In this document: one piece after another, positions 1 to 13,514 of the stretch
Position numbering within the stretch: the first letter of the stretch is position 1
Layout: every line of letters starts with the position of its first letter
DNA from: Ceratotherium simum simum
Taxonomy: Eukaryota; Chordata; Mammalia; Perissodactyla; Rhinocerotidae
DNA: 64,000 bases
Assembly (NCBI RefSeq): GCF_000283155.1
Contig: NW_004454159.1
Span: 14,637,962 to 14,701,961 of the forward strand
Direction of reading: 5' to 3'
The notes under the pieces: generated by a model
The model's database searches: none
Told to the model about the DNA's origin: nothing
The model's input: only the letters and a program-made list of their open reading frames with translations
Position numbers and translations under genes: made by a program

Positions 1-480
<480 letters not shown>

Positions 481-659
481 TACCCATTGTTCCATGTATT
501 ATGTGGTCTTTCCACTCGGGCTTTTAGTTGGTTTGTTCTCACATATTCATAGTCCTCACCCAAATACCCAAGGGAATCTTTCTGAAAATCACCAAACCAC
601 ATACATGCTCTCACACGTGCACTCTCATGCATGTTCCTGTACGTTTCTGTTCTCCCTTG

Positions 660-715
660 TCTCTCTTGCTCTCTCTCTCTCTCTGCTGCTCCCTCCTTTC
701 CTGTACTCTCTCCTG
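660..715. repeat. Pyrimidine-rich CT tract
   Basis: A run of imperfect CT dinucleotides and pyrimidines around 660-690 inside a CT-rich stretch. The overlapping short frames at 480-830 are by-products of this biased composition, not genes. Confidence 0.7.
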
Positions 716-1047
716 TAAATTTTAAGGATCTTTCCCCATTACCCACACCCCAAAACTATCTCTGTCTCTTCAATTCAGTGAGATTGTCGGGCTTTCTTGA
801 GCTTCTCTCTTCTCGCATTGTGGCCTAGCAGTTGCCTATAGGTAGTAAAATGGGATATTGTATGGGTCATCTTAGTTTTTTTATTTTCTGTCTTAGAGAT
901 CACAGCCCTGTCCTGCCTGTTTTCCAGTGTCTTGAAACTGTTGTTTTATATATCTTGTCTGATTTTCTAGTTTTTTCAGGTGGGAAAGTGAATCTACTCC
1001 CCGTTATTTCATCTTGGATAAATGCAAACTCTTAAAAATTTGCTTTT

Positions 1048-1237
1048 GGGACCAGCCTGATGGTATAGTGGTTAAGTTCTCATGCTCCACTTCGGCGGCC
1101 CAGGGTTTGCGGGTTCTGATCCCAGATGCAGACCTACACACCATTTCATCAAGCAACGCTGTGGCAGCGTCCCACATACAAAATAGAGGAAGACTGGCAC
1201 AGATGTTATCTCAGGGCCAATCTTCCTTGCCAAAAAA
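1048..1237 (+). mobile_element. ERE-type tRNA-derived SINE
   Basis: Plus-strand equine-type SINE. It has a tRNA-like head ('agtggttaagttc', then 'gggttctgatccc'), a conserved body ('ctgtggcagcgtcccacata') and an A-rich end. Flanks 'aaaatttgctttt' (before) and 'aaaattttgccttt' (after) look like a slightly diverged target-site duplication, which supports insertion of a complete copy. Confidence 0.9.
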
Positions 1238-1319
1238 TTTTGCCTTTAATTATTTTATGTATTAGATGATGTAAGAGTTTGTTTCGGGAAACACAAACAA
1301 AAAGTACGGTAATACTACT

Positions 1320-2220
1320 TAAGAAAAAACAAAAGTGATTTTTTTGTTATATTCAAAAATAATTTCATTTGGATTTTGATCAGCATTTTGTTATAAACTA
1401 ATGTTTGTATATAACCTTATACTTTGTAGAGAATTGACATTTTGATAATATTGAACCTCTTCATAAAAGTACATGATATATCACCTTTATTCAAGCCCTA
1501 TTTCTAGTCCGTTAATAAAATTGTACAGTTTTTTATAAATGATGTCACTATTTATTAAGCTGATTTTTTTGTATTTGGTATTTGTTTGCATCATTAGTGG
1601 AGTTTTTTATTTGGTTACTTTTGGAATGTTATATTTACATATTTCATAATTGGCCATAGTACTTAATTTTCATTTATGTAATATTTTAGATTGCTTTTAT
1701 AATTTCTTTTCAGTGCATATTAAGTATGTTAACGTTTTGTCTCTCGTATAATTAGCAAGTATTTTTTCTATATCCTTTCACCTTTTAAAAAATTCAAGTT
1801 TATCTTTTAAAATGAAAACATCAATCTTTTCCTTTATGAATGCTTAGATTTGCTTAGAAATCTTTCTCTCAGATGAAAAGTATAAAAATGCTCACATTTT
1901 CTTGCAGTACTAATCCAGTTTTAATTTTTTCCAAGGAGCTAGCCAGTTGCTCCAACATTGTTTTTTAAAAGTAAATCACCTCTGTTTCTTATTACATTTC
2001 TTATATTTTTAAATGTGAAAATTTTAAAAAAAATTTTAAATCTGTTGTCTAATACCACTCCCAAAATGTTATAGTAATTTACTTTTATAAAATATTTCAT
2101 AATCGTGGCTTTAATCTTTATTAGGTGTGTGTTTAATTCAACATATATTATCTGTTCAAAATTTGAGATTAGGCAGGTATCTTTTATAGTCAATTTTAGA
2201 GACTAAAGAAAGAAATTTTA
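1320..2220 (-). mobile_element. Degraded antisense LINE-1 (ORF2 end/3' region)
   Basis: T-rich plus strand with recognisable reverse-complement L1 ORF2 3' sequence: a 'gataatattgaacctcttca'-like start and an 'aaaattgtacagttttttat' phrase. Diverged 3' material continues to about 2220. All frames are broken. The exact ends cannot be set by eye. Confidence 0.5.
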
Positions 2221-2458
2221 AAAGAATTTTCACACAGAACTGTGTTGAGATCAGTTACTGTATCTGGGCAAGTAAGAGGGAAAGACTGTTTTGCTTTTTT
2301 TTTTTTTTTCTTTAAGAAAATCTTATTTTATTAATATAAGTGATAGGATCAGAGTTTCTTGGTTAACATCTAGGTTTTTTTTAGTTGTTCTTTTTTTCCT
2401 ATATTGATATATTTTGTACATAACCTTTGCTAAAGAAAATGTTTTTCTGTTTTTGTAG

Positions 2459-2528
2459 TTTTGGTAAGCAGTTTGGAGGAAAAAGAGGATGTGATTGTCT
2501 TGTATTAGAGCCTTCAGAAATGATTGTG
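2459..2528 (+). CDS. RAPGEF6: RAPGEF6 coding exon: end of first CNB domain
   Basis: A 70-nt exon. The acceptor is 'tgtttttctgtttttgtag' and the donor GTG|gtaagaa. Its first base completes a codon begun in the upstream exon, and 23 codons follow (FGKQFGGKRGCDCLVLEPSE, then MIV). It ends in phase 0. In the family this is the back half of the N-terminal cyclic-nucleotide-binding-like domain, with an FGK start where functional cAMP sites have an FGE(L/I)A cassette. The Glu and the Arg-Ala-Ala of a real cAMP pocket are not visible, in line with PDZ-GEFs not being classical cAMP sensors. The preceding exon (expected to end in ...PPCS) was not found in 1-2458, so it lies upstream of the window. Confidence 0.93.
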
Positions 2529-2529
2529 G

Positions 2530-5500
2530 TAAGAACTTTAAAGAACGCTGAATTGTTTTTTGAAATGCTTCAGTTTGAACTTTAAATGTAGTAGGCTTTT
2601 AAATACTCAAGGAGGTTCCATTACTATGACTTTTTAAATATTTTACTTAGCATCAGAACCATGTACCAAGTTTGATACATTGTCATCTACTTGAAATGTT
2701 TTCTGATTCTTGAGAGTTTGAAACATGATACAATTATATGGAACACATTCTAAATTTGGTAATTTCTTTTACTACTTCTACCAGAAATTTTAAATAAAGG
2801 CTTTTTAAAAAGGGACCCTGATTTTCAAATGTTGTCTCTTTTCCTGTTCAATTTAGTTAATAATCTTTGAACATCCGTATTCTGTGCCTTGAACTTGAGA
2901 GAAAGAGAGAAAAAAAGAGACACAATTATATCTAGGTAGGAAATAATTTAGTTCTTAATATTTTTAATTTGAGTGTATTTAAGGAATAATTCTTTACTTT
3001 TTCCTAAGAAAGCTAAGGTAATTGATGTAACTTTAGAAAATCTGACTTTTTTGTTGTTGTTGTTAGCAATAGAAGAATCAAGAACATAGCTCCCTTTTAC
3101 CTTGTTCTGAGATGACCTTACTAGAAAATAGCTTATACTGAATAGACTCATTGTCCTACTAGCATCTCATGTAGTTGATCATGTAATTTGATTTGATTTA
3201 AACTATTGAGAAGGGAAGTTGAATTCTTAATGAAGCATTTTAATGTCAGGGCTCCAAACTAAACCACTGTCCCGTTTCATGGTGCTGTAGTCAGATAGAC
3301 ATCTTCAAGTAGTTTCTGTTTTCTCTTCCCCAAACTGGATCATCTACATTTTTGTGAGCTCAGTGTCCTAAATTTCATATAAACAACTGGATTTTAACTC
3401 CTAAAAGGCAAAGATTATGTCTTAAGTTTGTGTCTTCCATAATATTGCAGAGTATTGCCTGCATTGTAAGTATTCAGTGGATGTTTCTTGAATTCAAGTT
3501 TGTATAAGGCTTGTACTATGTATTTTATTTTTATTTTCTTTAAGTGTTGGTATACATGGCATATCTATTAAGGCCTGAGAACTCTCTTTTAAGTAAATGT
3601 ATTGAGGGACATGGCAAGAAAACTGCCTTAGGCAGTACTGGGTTTCTCATTATTTGTCAGTGGATGTATTTTGTATTTCTCATACTTTATGGGAAAAAAA
3701 TAGTGTTTTTACTGCAGTGTTCTCGTATACATTGTTGTTTTATTGTGGTATAGTGCACTTAATGTAAAACTTACCATCTGAACCATTTTAAGGGTATGGT
3801 TCAGTGTATCAAATTATTAATTAATTACAAAATTAATTGTCCCTTTAAATTAAAGGGAAAGCTTTTTCTCTGCCCCAAACCTGGAGTTAGCCTTTTCTCT
3901 AAGGAGACCTGCTTGCTTTTAGTGGGGAATAGTTTTTAGAAACCAAGATCTGGCTGCCATGTTGTTTTCATTGCACCCGGTGCCTCATTGCTCGTAGGCC
4001 CTCTCAGTGAACATTGCTAGAAACTGTATGTATGAGTGTATGTGTACACACACACTTACATATACACATGTCTGTATTTATTTCTTTATATCTATATATC
4101 TATGTTTAAAACCCAGAGTTTATTCTGGCTTTCCCTTTCTGCTTAATTGTACTTCCTTTCTCTAACAATGAGAAACTTGGTTTCCATTATCATCAATATA
4201 TTTACTTACACATAGGGTAGTTGAAGAGTTTGCCCACAACATTGTAGAAAGTGCTGCTAGCTAGGGTATTAACATACACAAATACATGTATTTTAAGTGT
4301 ACAGTTTGTTGGGATTTTACACATGTATATCCCTTATAACCTACTTCCCTATCAAAATATAAAATATTTTCATCACCCACCTTATAAAGTAAGGAAACGT
4401 TCAGAGAATTATAGGGACCTGGCAAAAGGACAGTGGAGCCAGATTGAAGGGACTCCCATTGGCCAAATCTGGGACAATTTGACTATCCAAATAAAAATTC
4501 CTAGTAATTGATGGTACCCCATGTTTAATATAAGAATTTATAAATCCTACTGATAGGAATGAATGAATGATAGAGAAGGGAAAGTTCTTCCTGATAGTCA
4601 AATGTCAGCTAAAAAACATAGAAGGAATGATTAAGTTAGAAAATCATTAATGAATGCTGAAACTTGTGGCTAATGTTTGATGAGAAACAGAATACTTACA
4701 TAGTCTCAGTGTATCTCTTCACAAATCATTTAGAAGGGAAAAATAACCAAATTTCTGATGGGGAAACTGGAGGATACCACTGTAACCAAAATTATTGCTA
4801 CGGCCATCAGTGTGGGCACAAACTGAATTCGTACTACTCCTGATATGATGCACTGAGGACAAAACATCACCTCTATGATGTATTCCTGCCAGAAATGCAT
4901 ACCTGAATCTAATCATTCTGAAATATCACACAAACCAAATTGAAGACATTCTAGAGATTGACTGGCCTATACTCTTTAAATATCCCATTGCCAAGAAACA
5001 TACAGAAAGACTGAGGAACTGTTCCAAAATAAAGGATGAAAAAGAGATATAACTAAACTAAATTTGGGGCCGGGTGTGGCTATAAATGATGTTGTTGGCA
5101 CAATTGATGAAATTTGAATTTGGATTGTGGATTAGGTAATACTAAATCTCCTGATTTTGATAACTGTTGGGGTTAAGACAGAGTCTTTGTTCTTGGGAAA
5201 TACATGTTGATATATTTTGGAGTCAAGAAACACTCTCTCTTCAATTTATACTGAAGTGTTTCAGGAAAAAATATGCATGTGTATATATAAAATTTAAAAA
5301 TCACCAAAAAGTCACATCAAGTATATATATTTGTGGTTGGTAATTTTTAAATTTCAAAACTGCGTTTTATTGATGAGCAGTATAGTTAAAAATGCTTTAT
5401 GGGTTATAGGAGAAAGTAATCCAAAATTAATTGTAAGATTTTTATTTCTGAGAGTTCTGAAGGATTTATTGTCGTTTCATCATATTGATGAATCTTGATT

Positions 5501-6130
5501 TATTTTTTTAGTTTTTCATCATTATTATACATCTTTTGAAGTAGAAAAATGTATTGAACATTTTGTACCAGTACAAGTCTTTGGTACTTCTGTGTATGTT
5601 TTTAGATGAAATTATTTAGAATTCATAAAAGTGCTTCGTCTTGAGTGTATATATTCTTACAAGTACACGCTTACTATTTTGATAAGTTCTATCAAATGCT
5701 TTTATGTATTTGTACAAATTTAAATAAATCCACTGGTGATTGGGAATGCCTGTTACTGAACACCTTCCTGATCACCTAATAAATTAGTCATCTTAATCTG
5801 ATACATTGTAAGGAAATCTCCTTGTTTTAACTTACTTGTGTGTATTCTCATATGCTTTGGGGGGATTTGTTCTTCTTTTTATTATTCATATTTCTTGCCA
5901 GTTTTTCTACTTGGATTATTTGTTTTGTTATTTATTCATAAGAGCCTTGTATTACTAAGTAAATGAGCCTTTTGTTTATAAGAGGCTGTACATTTATCAA
6001 TTTTTAACTTTAAAATGAATTTATATCTAAAATGAATTTTGTCAGTTAATTTTTTTTTTTTTTAGCTATTGAGTTTTATTCCTCTTATGAATTTTTTGTT
6101 TGGGGTCATACTTATTAGAAAGTCTTTCCC
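2530..6130. other. Intron sequence, mostly unassigned
   Basis: RAPGEF6 intron with no exon. Recognisable pieces are a GA-rich run at 2897-2922, an L2-like tail near 3405-3495 (sense), and two short antisense L1 3'-UTR-like stretches near 3735-3810 and 4290-4390. Imperfect CA/TA repeats lie at 4030-4100. The AT-rich stretch 5460-6055 looks like very old LINE material but could not be classified. I see nothing else in it. Confidence 0.5.
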
Positions 6131-6132
6131 CA

Positions 6133-6376
6133 CAGCCAGCCTGGTGGCATAGTGGTTGAGTTGGCACGCTCCACTTTGACGGCCTGGGGTTTGCAGGTTC
6201 GGATCCTGGGTGTGGACCTACACACGGCTTATCAAGCCATGCTGTGGCAGGCATCCCACCTATAAAATAGAGGAAGATGGGCACAGATGCTAACTCAAGG
6301 CCAGTCTTCCTCAGCAAAAAAGAGGAGAATTGGCAGCAGATGTTAGCTCAGGGCTAATCTTCCTCACCAAAAAAAA
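6133..6376 (+). mobile_element. ERE-type SINE (full length)
   Basis: Plus-strand copy from 'cagccagcctggtggcatag' to a run of A. It has the tRNA-like head, the GGTTCGGATCC box B region and the double tail 'gccagtcttcctcagc' / 'gctaatcttcctcacc'. The flanks share 'ctttcccca' (6124-6132 and 6382-6390), a diverged target-site duplication. Confidence 0.92.
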
Positions 6377-6479
6377 AAAGACTTTCCCCATGACAAGATT
6401 ATTGAACTTTTAAGCTGTATTGCTTTGTAGAACTTTATTGGTTCATTATTTTAATTTAATTTCTAAATCTCACTTCTGG

Positions 6480-8500
6480 CTAGCTGAAGACAATGGTAAC
6501 CACTTGACTACCTGTCTCCCAGTGTTTCCTCCAAAAGCAATGCAGAGTTACAAGTGAGGTAAAAGAAATCTACACACAAACCGTGCTTGCACCATAACTT
6601 GAAGACACAATGTTCAAACTTGAAAATAATTGTAAATAAAAAGAGAGAAACCACCAGTTCCGAGTGTGTGATCTCTCACACTCTGTCTCTACTCCCAACC
6701 CTCAGCAATGCTCTGGTGAGTAAAGGGTGACCAAGCAGATCTGCAGAAAACAAAGAAGATGAAAGCTAGCAAATGGACCTACAGTTGACCCATACTGCCA
6801 GAAAGGCTAACTCCACACTAAGTTTAAAATTGTGTGTTTATGTGTGTGCATGATAGATCAGAACAAGGACTACAGGAAAATTGTTTAAAATTATGAATGA
6901 TTTGCAGAATTAGTCCTCTAAATTAGTCTTCTAAACATGTCGATTCAGGATTAAGAGAAAAGGTAAAAAGGAAACAAGCTCCCTTTGGTATTTGAGTGCT
7001 GAGGAAGAAATGAAGCACACGAGGAAGTTTTAGATTCCTGCAAGACAAAGTGAACACAAAATCAAGATCTTAAAACCCCTCCTCCCACCAGCAAAACAAA
7101 AAGGAAAAAAATCCTAAAATACCTGAACTTCAAAGTATTTGACAAAAGAGGATGCTATTAAACTAGGAATCTTATAAAAGATCCTAATACCACAAAAAGA
7201 TAAAAAGGGAAGATTAGTAAACCTATATATAGCTGTAATGAAAATATAAGGAAATGAGATTCATTACATATCAACTGAAGAAAATTCCTCCCCACCCCAG
7301 AAAACAATCATGTAGATGAAAACTGTGACCACAGTGCAGATAGAGTTAAGTACATTCAGTTAGGCATTTGAGGATATTTTAAAAACATGTAGAATCAGAA
7401 ATTCCAACGCCAAAAACAAAGATGGGCGGCCAAAAGGTGGGGAGGACAGGTAGAAAGAGTATGAACTCAGTAAGGAAATGGAAGACGAAGAAAAAAATTA
7501 GAATAGACTCAAATGAACATTGAAGAAGGGCAAGAAAAGAACCATGTGAATGAAAATGACACAAAGAATGAAATAAAATGTGTCAGAGATACTGTATTGC
7601 ATACTTGAAAGTTGCCGACAGAGCAGATCTTCATTCTCACCACAAAAATGAAATGGTAATTATGTAACATAATGGTTGTGTTAGCTAAGCCTGTGGTAGT
7701 CATTTTGCAATATATAAATGTATCAAATCAACCCATTGTACACTTTAAACTTACACAATGTTATGTGTCAGTTATATCTCAAAGCTAGAAAAAAACAAAT
7801 GTTAGAGAAAAGAGTGGAAATTAAAGACAGGCAATGAAGGAATAACATCATTTTAGAGTCCTGGGAAAGAAAAATCAATGGCAAAGAACTAATATTTAAA
7901 GCTATATTAAAAGAAAATTCTCCAGATATTGAGAAAGATTGGACTCTACATATTGAAAGGGTCCACTGGGTACTGGGGGAATTAGCCCAGAATGATCATC
8001 TCCAAGACGTTTCCTAGTAAAACTATTAGATTTCAAAGACACAAAATCCTCATTGCTTCCAGGCAGAAACGTTACGTAACTTCCAAAGGCAGTGGGATTG
8101 CACTGGTTCAGACGTTTTAAAGTCCACTGAGGCAACCAAAGCAAGGCAACAGTGGAGCAACATTTAAAAAAAAAAAAAAAAAAAACTCAGAAAGAAGTGT
8201 GAACCAAGGATTTTATATTCAGCCACACTGTCTTTCAGGTATCAAGCTATGGAGAAACAGTTTTTAACATAAAAGAACGTAGAGAATTATGCACTCATGA
8301 GCTGTTTTTAAGGAATCTACTAGATGTTTTATTCAACTGAGAGATAACTGGGAAAACCTCAGCAAAAGAAGTGATGATGAGCATTTAAAATATGTAAATG
8401 TACTGCTAAGACTAAAACAAAGGTAGAGAGATGAGGGAAAGACGACATGTGTTATATGTTGTGACAAAGAAATAATACAAGTAAAAGGAGTGAAATGGTA
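6480..8500 (+). mobile_element. Sense LINE-1 debris (5' part) with inserted L1 3' end
   Basis: A-rich plus strand typical of sense L1. The stretch from 6485 ('agctgaagacaatggtaacc') to about 7100 and from 7890 to 8240 ('ccaaggattttatattcagc') resembles the 5' region of old mammalian L1s. It is interrupted at about 7585-7795 by what looks like a separate L1 3' terminus: 'caacccattgtacactttaa' followed by 'gttatatctcaaagctagaa'. A run of about 20 A lies at 8166-8185. No usable frame survives. Confidence 0.6.
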
Positions 8501-8599
8501 AGAAAGGATAAGCTTATTGTCTATTGCCTTAACAATAGGTCAGAGTTAAAATACCAATAAAAACTGCTAAACTAGATAATATCAGGTCTGGTATTTGAT

Positions 8600-9045
8600 T
8601 TTACTGTATTTACAAGCTAATAGTTTACTTATTTCGTGGATGCTGGCAGAAGACACAGGACTCTTGGGTCAGAGACAAAGAACTTTATTATTCACAGTAT
8701 AGCAAACAGCATAGTCATTAGCTTATTTCTGTAGGTTCCCTTTGCTCCTCAAGTCCCATGGAGGCGATGCTGAATGGCTCAGGTGGATGCCATACACTTG
8801 GTAGGTTTGCATTGCAGCTAAGAAACACTGAGCTTGGGGAATATACTACTTTTATAGTAAGCAAGCCTGCTCTTTTTCCAGCAGGAAAACATTACCTCAT
8901 CCTTCAAGATTGCTCACTACAAACACAACTCTGAGAAATGGCCTAGTTAATGAGCAGTTAGGACTTTGCATTCTTGGCAAACCAAGCAAAATGTGTAGAA
9001 GCACAAGAGGGCCAGGGAACACTGTCTTTCCCAACTGATAGTAAA
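8600..9045. mobile_element. Possible solitary LTR-like element
   Basis: A block of more balanced base composition between two L1 segments. It contains 'gacaaagaactttattattc', a motif often seen on the antisense side of retroviral LTRs near the poly(A) signal, and it has no coding potential. Clear TG...CA termini or a target-site duplication were not found, so the family is not assigned. Confidence 0.3.
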
Positions 9046-9180
9046 AAGGGTAATAAGAAAAGAGGCAGACAGTAACAAGTATTGGCAAAGATGTAGAGAA
9101 ATTAAAGACCTCGTTCCTGATGGAAATATAAAATGGTGTAGCTACTTTGGAAAATAGTTTGCTAGTTCTTCAAGCAGGTA

Positions 9181-9436
9181 AAAATAGAATTATCAAGGGC
9201 TGGCCTGGTGGTGCAAGTGGTTAAGTGCACGTGCTCCGCTGCAGCAGCCCGGGGTTTGCCGATTCGGATCCCGGGTGCGCACCGACGCACTGCTCGGCAA
9301 GCCATGCTGTGGGGGCGTCCCATATAAAGCGGAGAAAGATGGGCACGGATGTTAGCCCAGGGCCAGTCTTCCTCAGTAAAAAAAGAGGAGGATTGCACAG
9401 GTCTGATCTCACAAAAAAAAAAAAATAGAATTATCA
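9181..9436 (+). mobile_element. ERE-type SINE with perfect 15-bp target duplication
   Basis: SINE body 9196-9421 in plus orientation, flanked by identical 'aaaatagaattatca' at 9181-9195 and 9422-9436. It has an intact GGTTTGCCGATTCGGATCC box B region and a GC-rich, little-diverged body, so it is probably a young copy. It ends in a pure A run. It sits inside L1 3' sequence. Confidence 0.96.
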
Positions 9437-9480
9437 TATGATCCATCAGTTCCACTCCTAAGGGTATACCCAAGAGAATT

Positions 9481-9723
9481 GAAAACGTATCCACGGGGCC
9501 GGCCCCGTGGCTTAGTGGTTAAGTGCACGCGCTCCGCTGCTGGCGGCCCGGGTTCGATCCCGGGCGCGCACTGACGCACCGCTTCTCCAGCCATGCTGAG
9601 GCCGCGTCCCACATACAGCAACTAGAAGGATGTGCAGCCATGACCATACAACTATCTGCTGGGGCTTTGGGGGAAAAAAAAAAAATAAAATTAAAAAAAA
9701 AAAAAAAAAGAAAACGTATCCAC
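9481..9723 (+). mobile_element. Second-subfamily ERE SINE with perfect 14-bp target duplication
   Basis: SINE body 9495-9709 flanked by 'gaaaacgtatccac' at 9481-9494 and 9710-9723. The head is very GC-rich and little decayed ('gggccggccccgtggcttag', box B-like GGGTTCGATCCC). The tail differs from the other copies: 'aactagaaggatgtgcagcc' then 'ctgctggggctttgggg' before the A-rich end. The same tail is found, reversed, at 40607-40684 and 60785-60845. The near-consensus head implies recent insertion. Confidence 0.96.
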
Positions 9724-10389
9724 ATAAAATCTTACACACTAACGTTATAGTATTGTTCATAATAGCTAAAAAGTGGAAACAAACCAAATGTCCATTAGCT
9801 TGATAAATGGATAAACAAGTGTTATATGTCCATATGATGGAATATTACTCTGCAATAGCAAGGAATCAAGTATTAATACATGTTACAACATGGATGAAGC
9901 TTGAAAACATTATTCTAAGTAAAAGAAGCCAGATAGAAAAAGCCACATGTTGTATGATTCCATTTATATGAAATACCCAGAATAGGGAAATCCATAAACA
10001 AAAAGTAGATGCTAATGGGTATGGGGTTTCTTTTTGGGATGATGAAAATGTTCTGGAACTAGATGATGGTAATGGTTGCACAACTTTCTGAATATATCAG
10101 AAACCACTGAATTGTGCACTTTAAAAGGGTGACTTTTATGGTATGTGAATTATATCTCAATAAGAAATTGTATGAGAAAAAAGAAAAAGGGCATTTTAAA
10201 AAGTTTAAGTACAAAATAACCACTAGAACAAAAATACAGTTCTTCCTAAGTATGGAAAAAAATTTTTTATTGAAAAACAAAGAATGTGCATTTTATAGAG
10301 AAATAAATATAGCAAAATACACATAATTATAAAATGTTATAACAAAATTGAAACCAAAAATAATAGTCATACCAATAAATGTGAATGAG

Positions 10390-12640
10390 CTCATCCACCT
10401 GTTATAAGGAACAGATTTTCACTTTGGCTCACAAAAGAAGACCTAACTATATACTGTTTACAGGAGACACTCCAGTGATTCAGGAAGGCTAGAAATAAAA
10501 CAGTGAATGGTGGTATTCTAGACAAATGAGAATAAAAGGGGTACAGGTATAGTAATCTTACTAACAAAGTAGAATTCAAGCCAAAAAGCATTAACTGTGA
10601 CACTGACATAGAAGGATATTTTTTAATGCTAAAACCCACAATTTACATTGAAGATATAACAAATATCTATGCAGCAAGTTACACAGACGCTCTCTACGTA
10701 AAACAAAAACTACACGAGATTCAATGAGACATAGAAATACATTACTAAATAGAATTTAATTATCTGTTCTTAGTACAAAATAGATGAAGTACACAAAAAG
10801 GAGATAGAAGACCTAAACAACATAGATGGTAAGGTGGGTCTTATGAATATATGTCAGATTCTGCAACATGATACTATACTATCTCAAGTGCCCATGGCAC
10901 ATTCACAAAAATTGATCATATATTATCAAAAAAATCACTAATTTCTGTAAAGTAGATATATTAGAAACACTTTCTGATTAGATGCAGTGAAACTAAATTA
11001 CTGATAAAAAACGTAGCGTTTTTCACCTGAAAAATTTTAAACCTTTCAACTTTTTGTGAAAGGATAAATACATAACGAAATTATAGAACTTTGCAAAGTA
11101 ATGACAGTGAAAATAGACTATGTGTCAGAATCTATGAAATACATCAAAAAGTGGTCTGAAACCAAAGAAGACAAAAAAAGGCAGACAATGGGAACAAACT
11201 CACAGGAGATCCAAATATCAAAGATAACATACACAAATTTTAAAACAGCTGATTTCGTATTTCAAGAATATAGTGGAGAATTTCAGCATAAGATTGGAAA
11301 CTATAAAATGAAAGAATGAATTCCAAATTCTACAACTAGAAATACCTATAACTGAAAATAAAACCTCAGTAGGTGGCTTCAACAGAAGGTAAACTTGGCT
11401 GAATAGAGAATTAGGGAACTGAATGATAAGCAGGAAGAAAATATAGAGATGCAAGGAAAAATAAAAAATGGAATACATAGTGGAGGATAGGAGACAGACA
11501 GAATGAAAAGGTCCTGCCTAAGTGTCACTGGAGTCACAGAAGGAGAGGAAAGAGAGAATGGCTGAGAATTTTCCAAAACTGTCAACAGACATTAACTCAC
11601 AGATTTTAGAACTCAACAAACTCAAAGCAGGGTAAACAAAAAGAAACTTCTGCTTAAGCACATCATAGTAAAACTACTGCAAACCAAAAATAAAGTTATA
11701 AAACTAGTCAGAGGGAAGAACATCCACTACCTGTAAAGGAGCAACAATAAGACACTGACAGCAATAATTTCACCTTCATTTGTTCAGGAATTTAATGATT
11801 ATAACACAGAAGCTAAGAAAATTTTTCGTCAGTACACAAGGACTCAATTTACTAGAAAGGAAGTGTTTCAGGCAGAAGTGGATCTCAGATGGAAGCACAG
11901 ATATGTGGAAAGAAGTAAAGACAATGGAAATACATGGGTACATCTAAATGAATGTTGACTATATAAACCAAAAATAAAAATGTCTTTTGCACTTTAAAGT
12001 GTATGTAGAATGTAAATACATGATAATATCAGAAAATGAAGAAAGGGAGAAATAGTGAAAAATTACTAAGGTCTTTGCATTTTCTAGAAAGTGATAAATT
12101 TACTAATTAATAATGGATTTTAATAAGTCAAGCTGTATGTCATAATCTAAATGAATATACAGTTTACAGTTCAGAGAGGGAAATGGAATAATCAAAATGA
12201 AGGCACAGAGGAGAGAAAAAAACAACAGAACAGGAGAAACAAAGGAAATAAATAAGATGGTGTATTTTCTTCCAAATATATCAGAAATTACAATAAATTA
12301 TAAATAAAATATTCTAGTAAAAGGATAAATATCGGATTAAATTTTTAAAAACACAATTATGTGCCACTTCAAAAACAGCAGTGTAAATATAAGATTTGAG
12401 AAGGATTAAAAGTATGAAAGAAGTTATATCGTGTAAGCGATAACCAAAAGAGAACTGGTGTGTCTCCAATTTTCCAAGTATACTTTAAGGCACGAAGCAT
12501 TATTTAATGTAAAAACAGTATTTCATAATGATAAAAGGGTCATCGCATCAAGGTTAAACAATCGTGAATTTTTATGTACCTTATTTATACGACTACAAAA
12601 TATGTAAGGCAAAAATTGTCATTAGTAAAATGAGAACTTG
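10390..12640 (+). mobile_element. Sense LINE-1 debris (ORF2 5' region)
   Basis: A-rich sense L1 sequence. At 10620-10960 it matches the general form of the region coding for the ORF2 endonuclease: 'cagcaagttacacagacgct', then 'caagtgcccatggcacattc' and 'aaaaattgatcatatattat'. The rest is diverged and has no intact frame. Part of 11000-12640 may belong to other old elements, and boundaries within it cannot be drawn by eye. Confidence 0.5.
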
Positions 12641-13497
12641 ACAAATCCACAATTAACAGATTTAAACGTATCTCTAAAAGTGAAGAAACAAGCATCAGCA
12701 ATCAAGAAGGATGTTAAAGATTTGAACCTCATGTATACTACCTGATAGACATACAGAGAACGCTACACCCATCAACAACAGAATACATCTACTTTTCAAG
12801 TGCATGTGGGAATATTTTTAAAAGTTGACTATATGCTGGAACATAAGACAAATTTCAAAAAAAAGATTTTAAACTTTACAGTTTATAGTTTTTGACTGTC
12901 ATGGAATTAATTTAAAAACCAATTACAAAAACACAACTAGAACAAAATACAACTTTTGAAGTTTAGGAGTATACTTTAAATCACTTGTCAAAGGAGAATC
13001 ACTATGAAAATGAGAAAATATTTTGAACTGAATGAAGATGACATATCAAGATGTGTGCAATTCAGCTTAAGCCTTTGTTGCTGAAAAATTTAAGCCTTAA
13101 TGCTGTAGGAGGAAAGGCTGACTTTCAGTGAGTTAAGTATCCACATCAGGAAATTAGAGAGCAGCAAACTATACCAACAGAAATTAGAAGCCAAGAAATA
13201 ATTAAGATAAATATAAAAATCAATGGCATATAAAGCAAGCGTGTAATAAAGAGGATCAACAAAGACAAAAGTTGGTTCTCAGAAAATAGTAATAAAATTG
13301 ATAAATTTCTGTGAAAAATAATCAAGAACAAAACAGATGTCGCATAACCATTGTCAGGAGTGAGACAGAGTACACTATTATGGATCTAACGAACATTAAA
13401 AAAAAAATAAAGGATATTGTGAAAAACTTAAAAGCAAATAAGTTTGAAATTTTATATAGTTGAATTCCTTGAAAAATACACCTTACCAAAACTGGCA

Positions 13498-13514
13498 TGC
13501 ACACACACACACAA
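13498..13514. repeat. Short (AC)n microsatellite
   Basis: Eight consecutive AC units inside L1-derived sequence. Short, and probably of low variability. Confidence 0.8.

Larger units (their letters stand above)
9055..10190 (+). mobile_element. Sense LINE-1 3' end carrying two nested SINEs
   Basis: The 3' end of an L1M-type element: 'gtattggcaaagatgtagag', 'ccaaatgtccattagcttga', 'tggaatattactctgcaata', then a 3' UTR with 'gatgatgaaaatgttctgga' and 'gaattatatctcaataagaa'. It closes in an A-rich tail. The L1 sequence is interrupted at 9196-9421 and 9495-9709 by two SINEs and resumes exactly after each, which sets the order of events: L1 first, SINEs later. Confidence 0.85.

Noticed and set aside
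9162..9787. Several frames on both strands of 63-110 codons
   Set aside because: They are read through the GC-rich SINE bodies. The same peptide patterns recur at every ERE copy.
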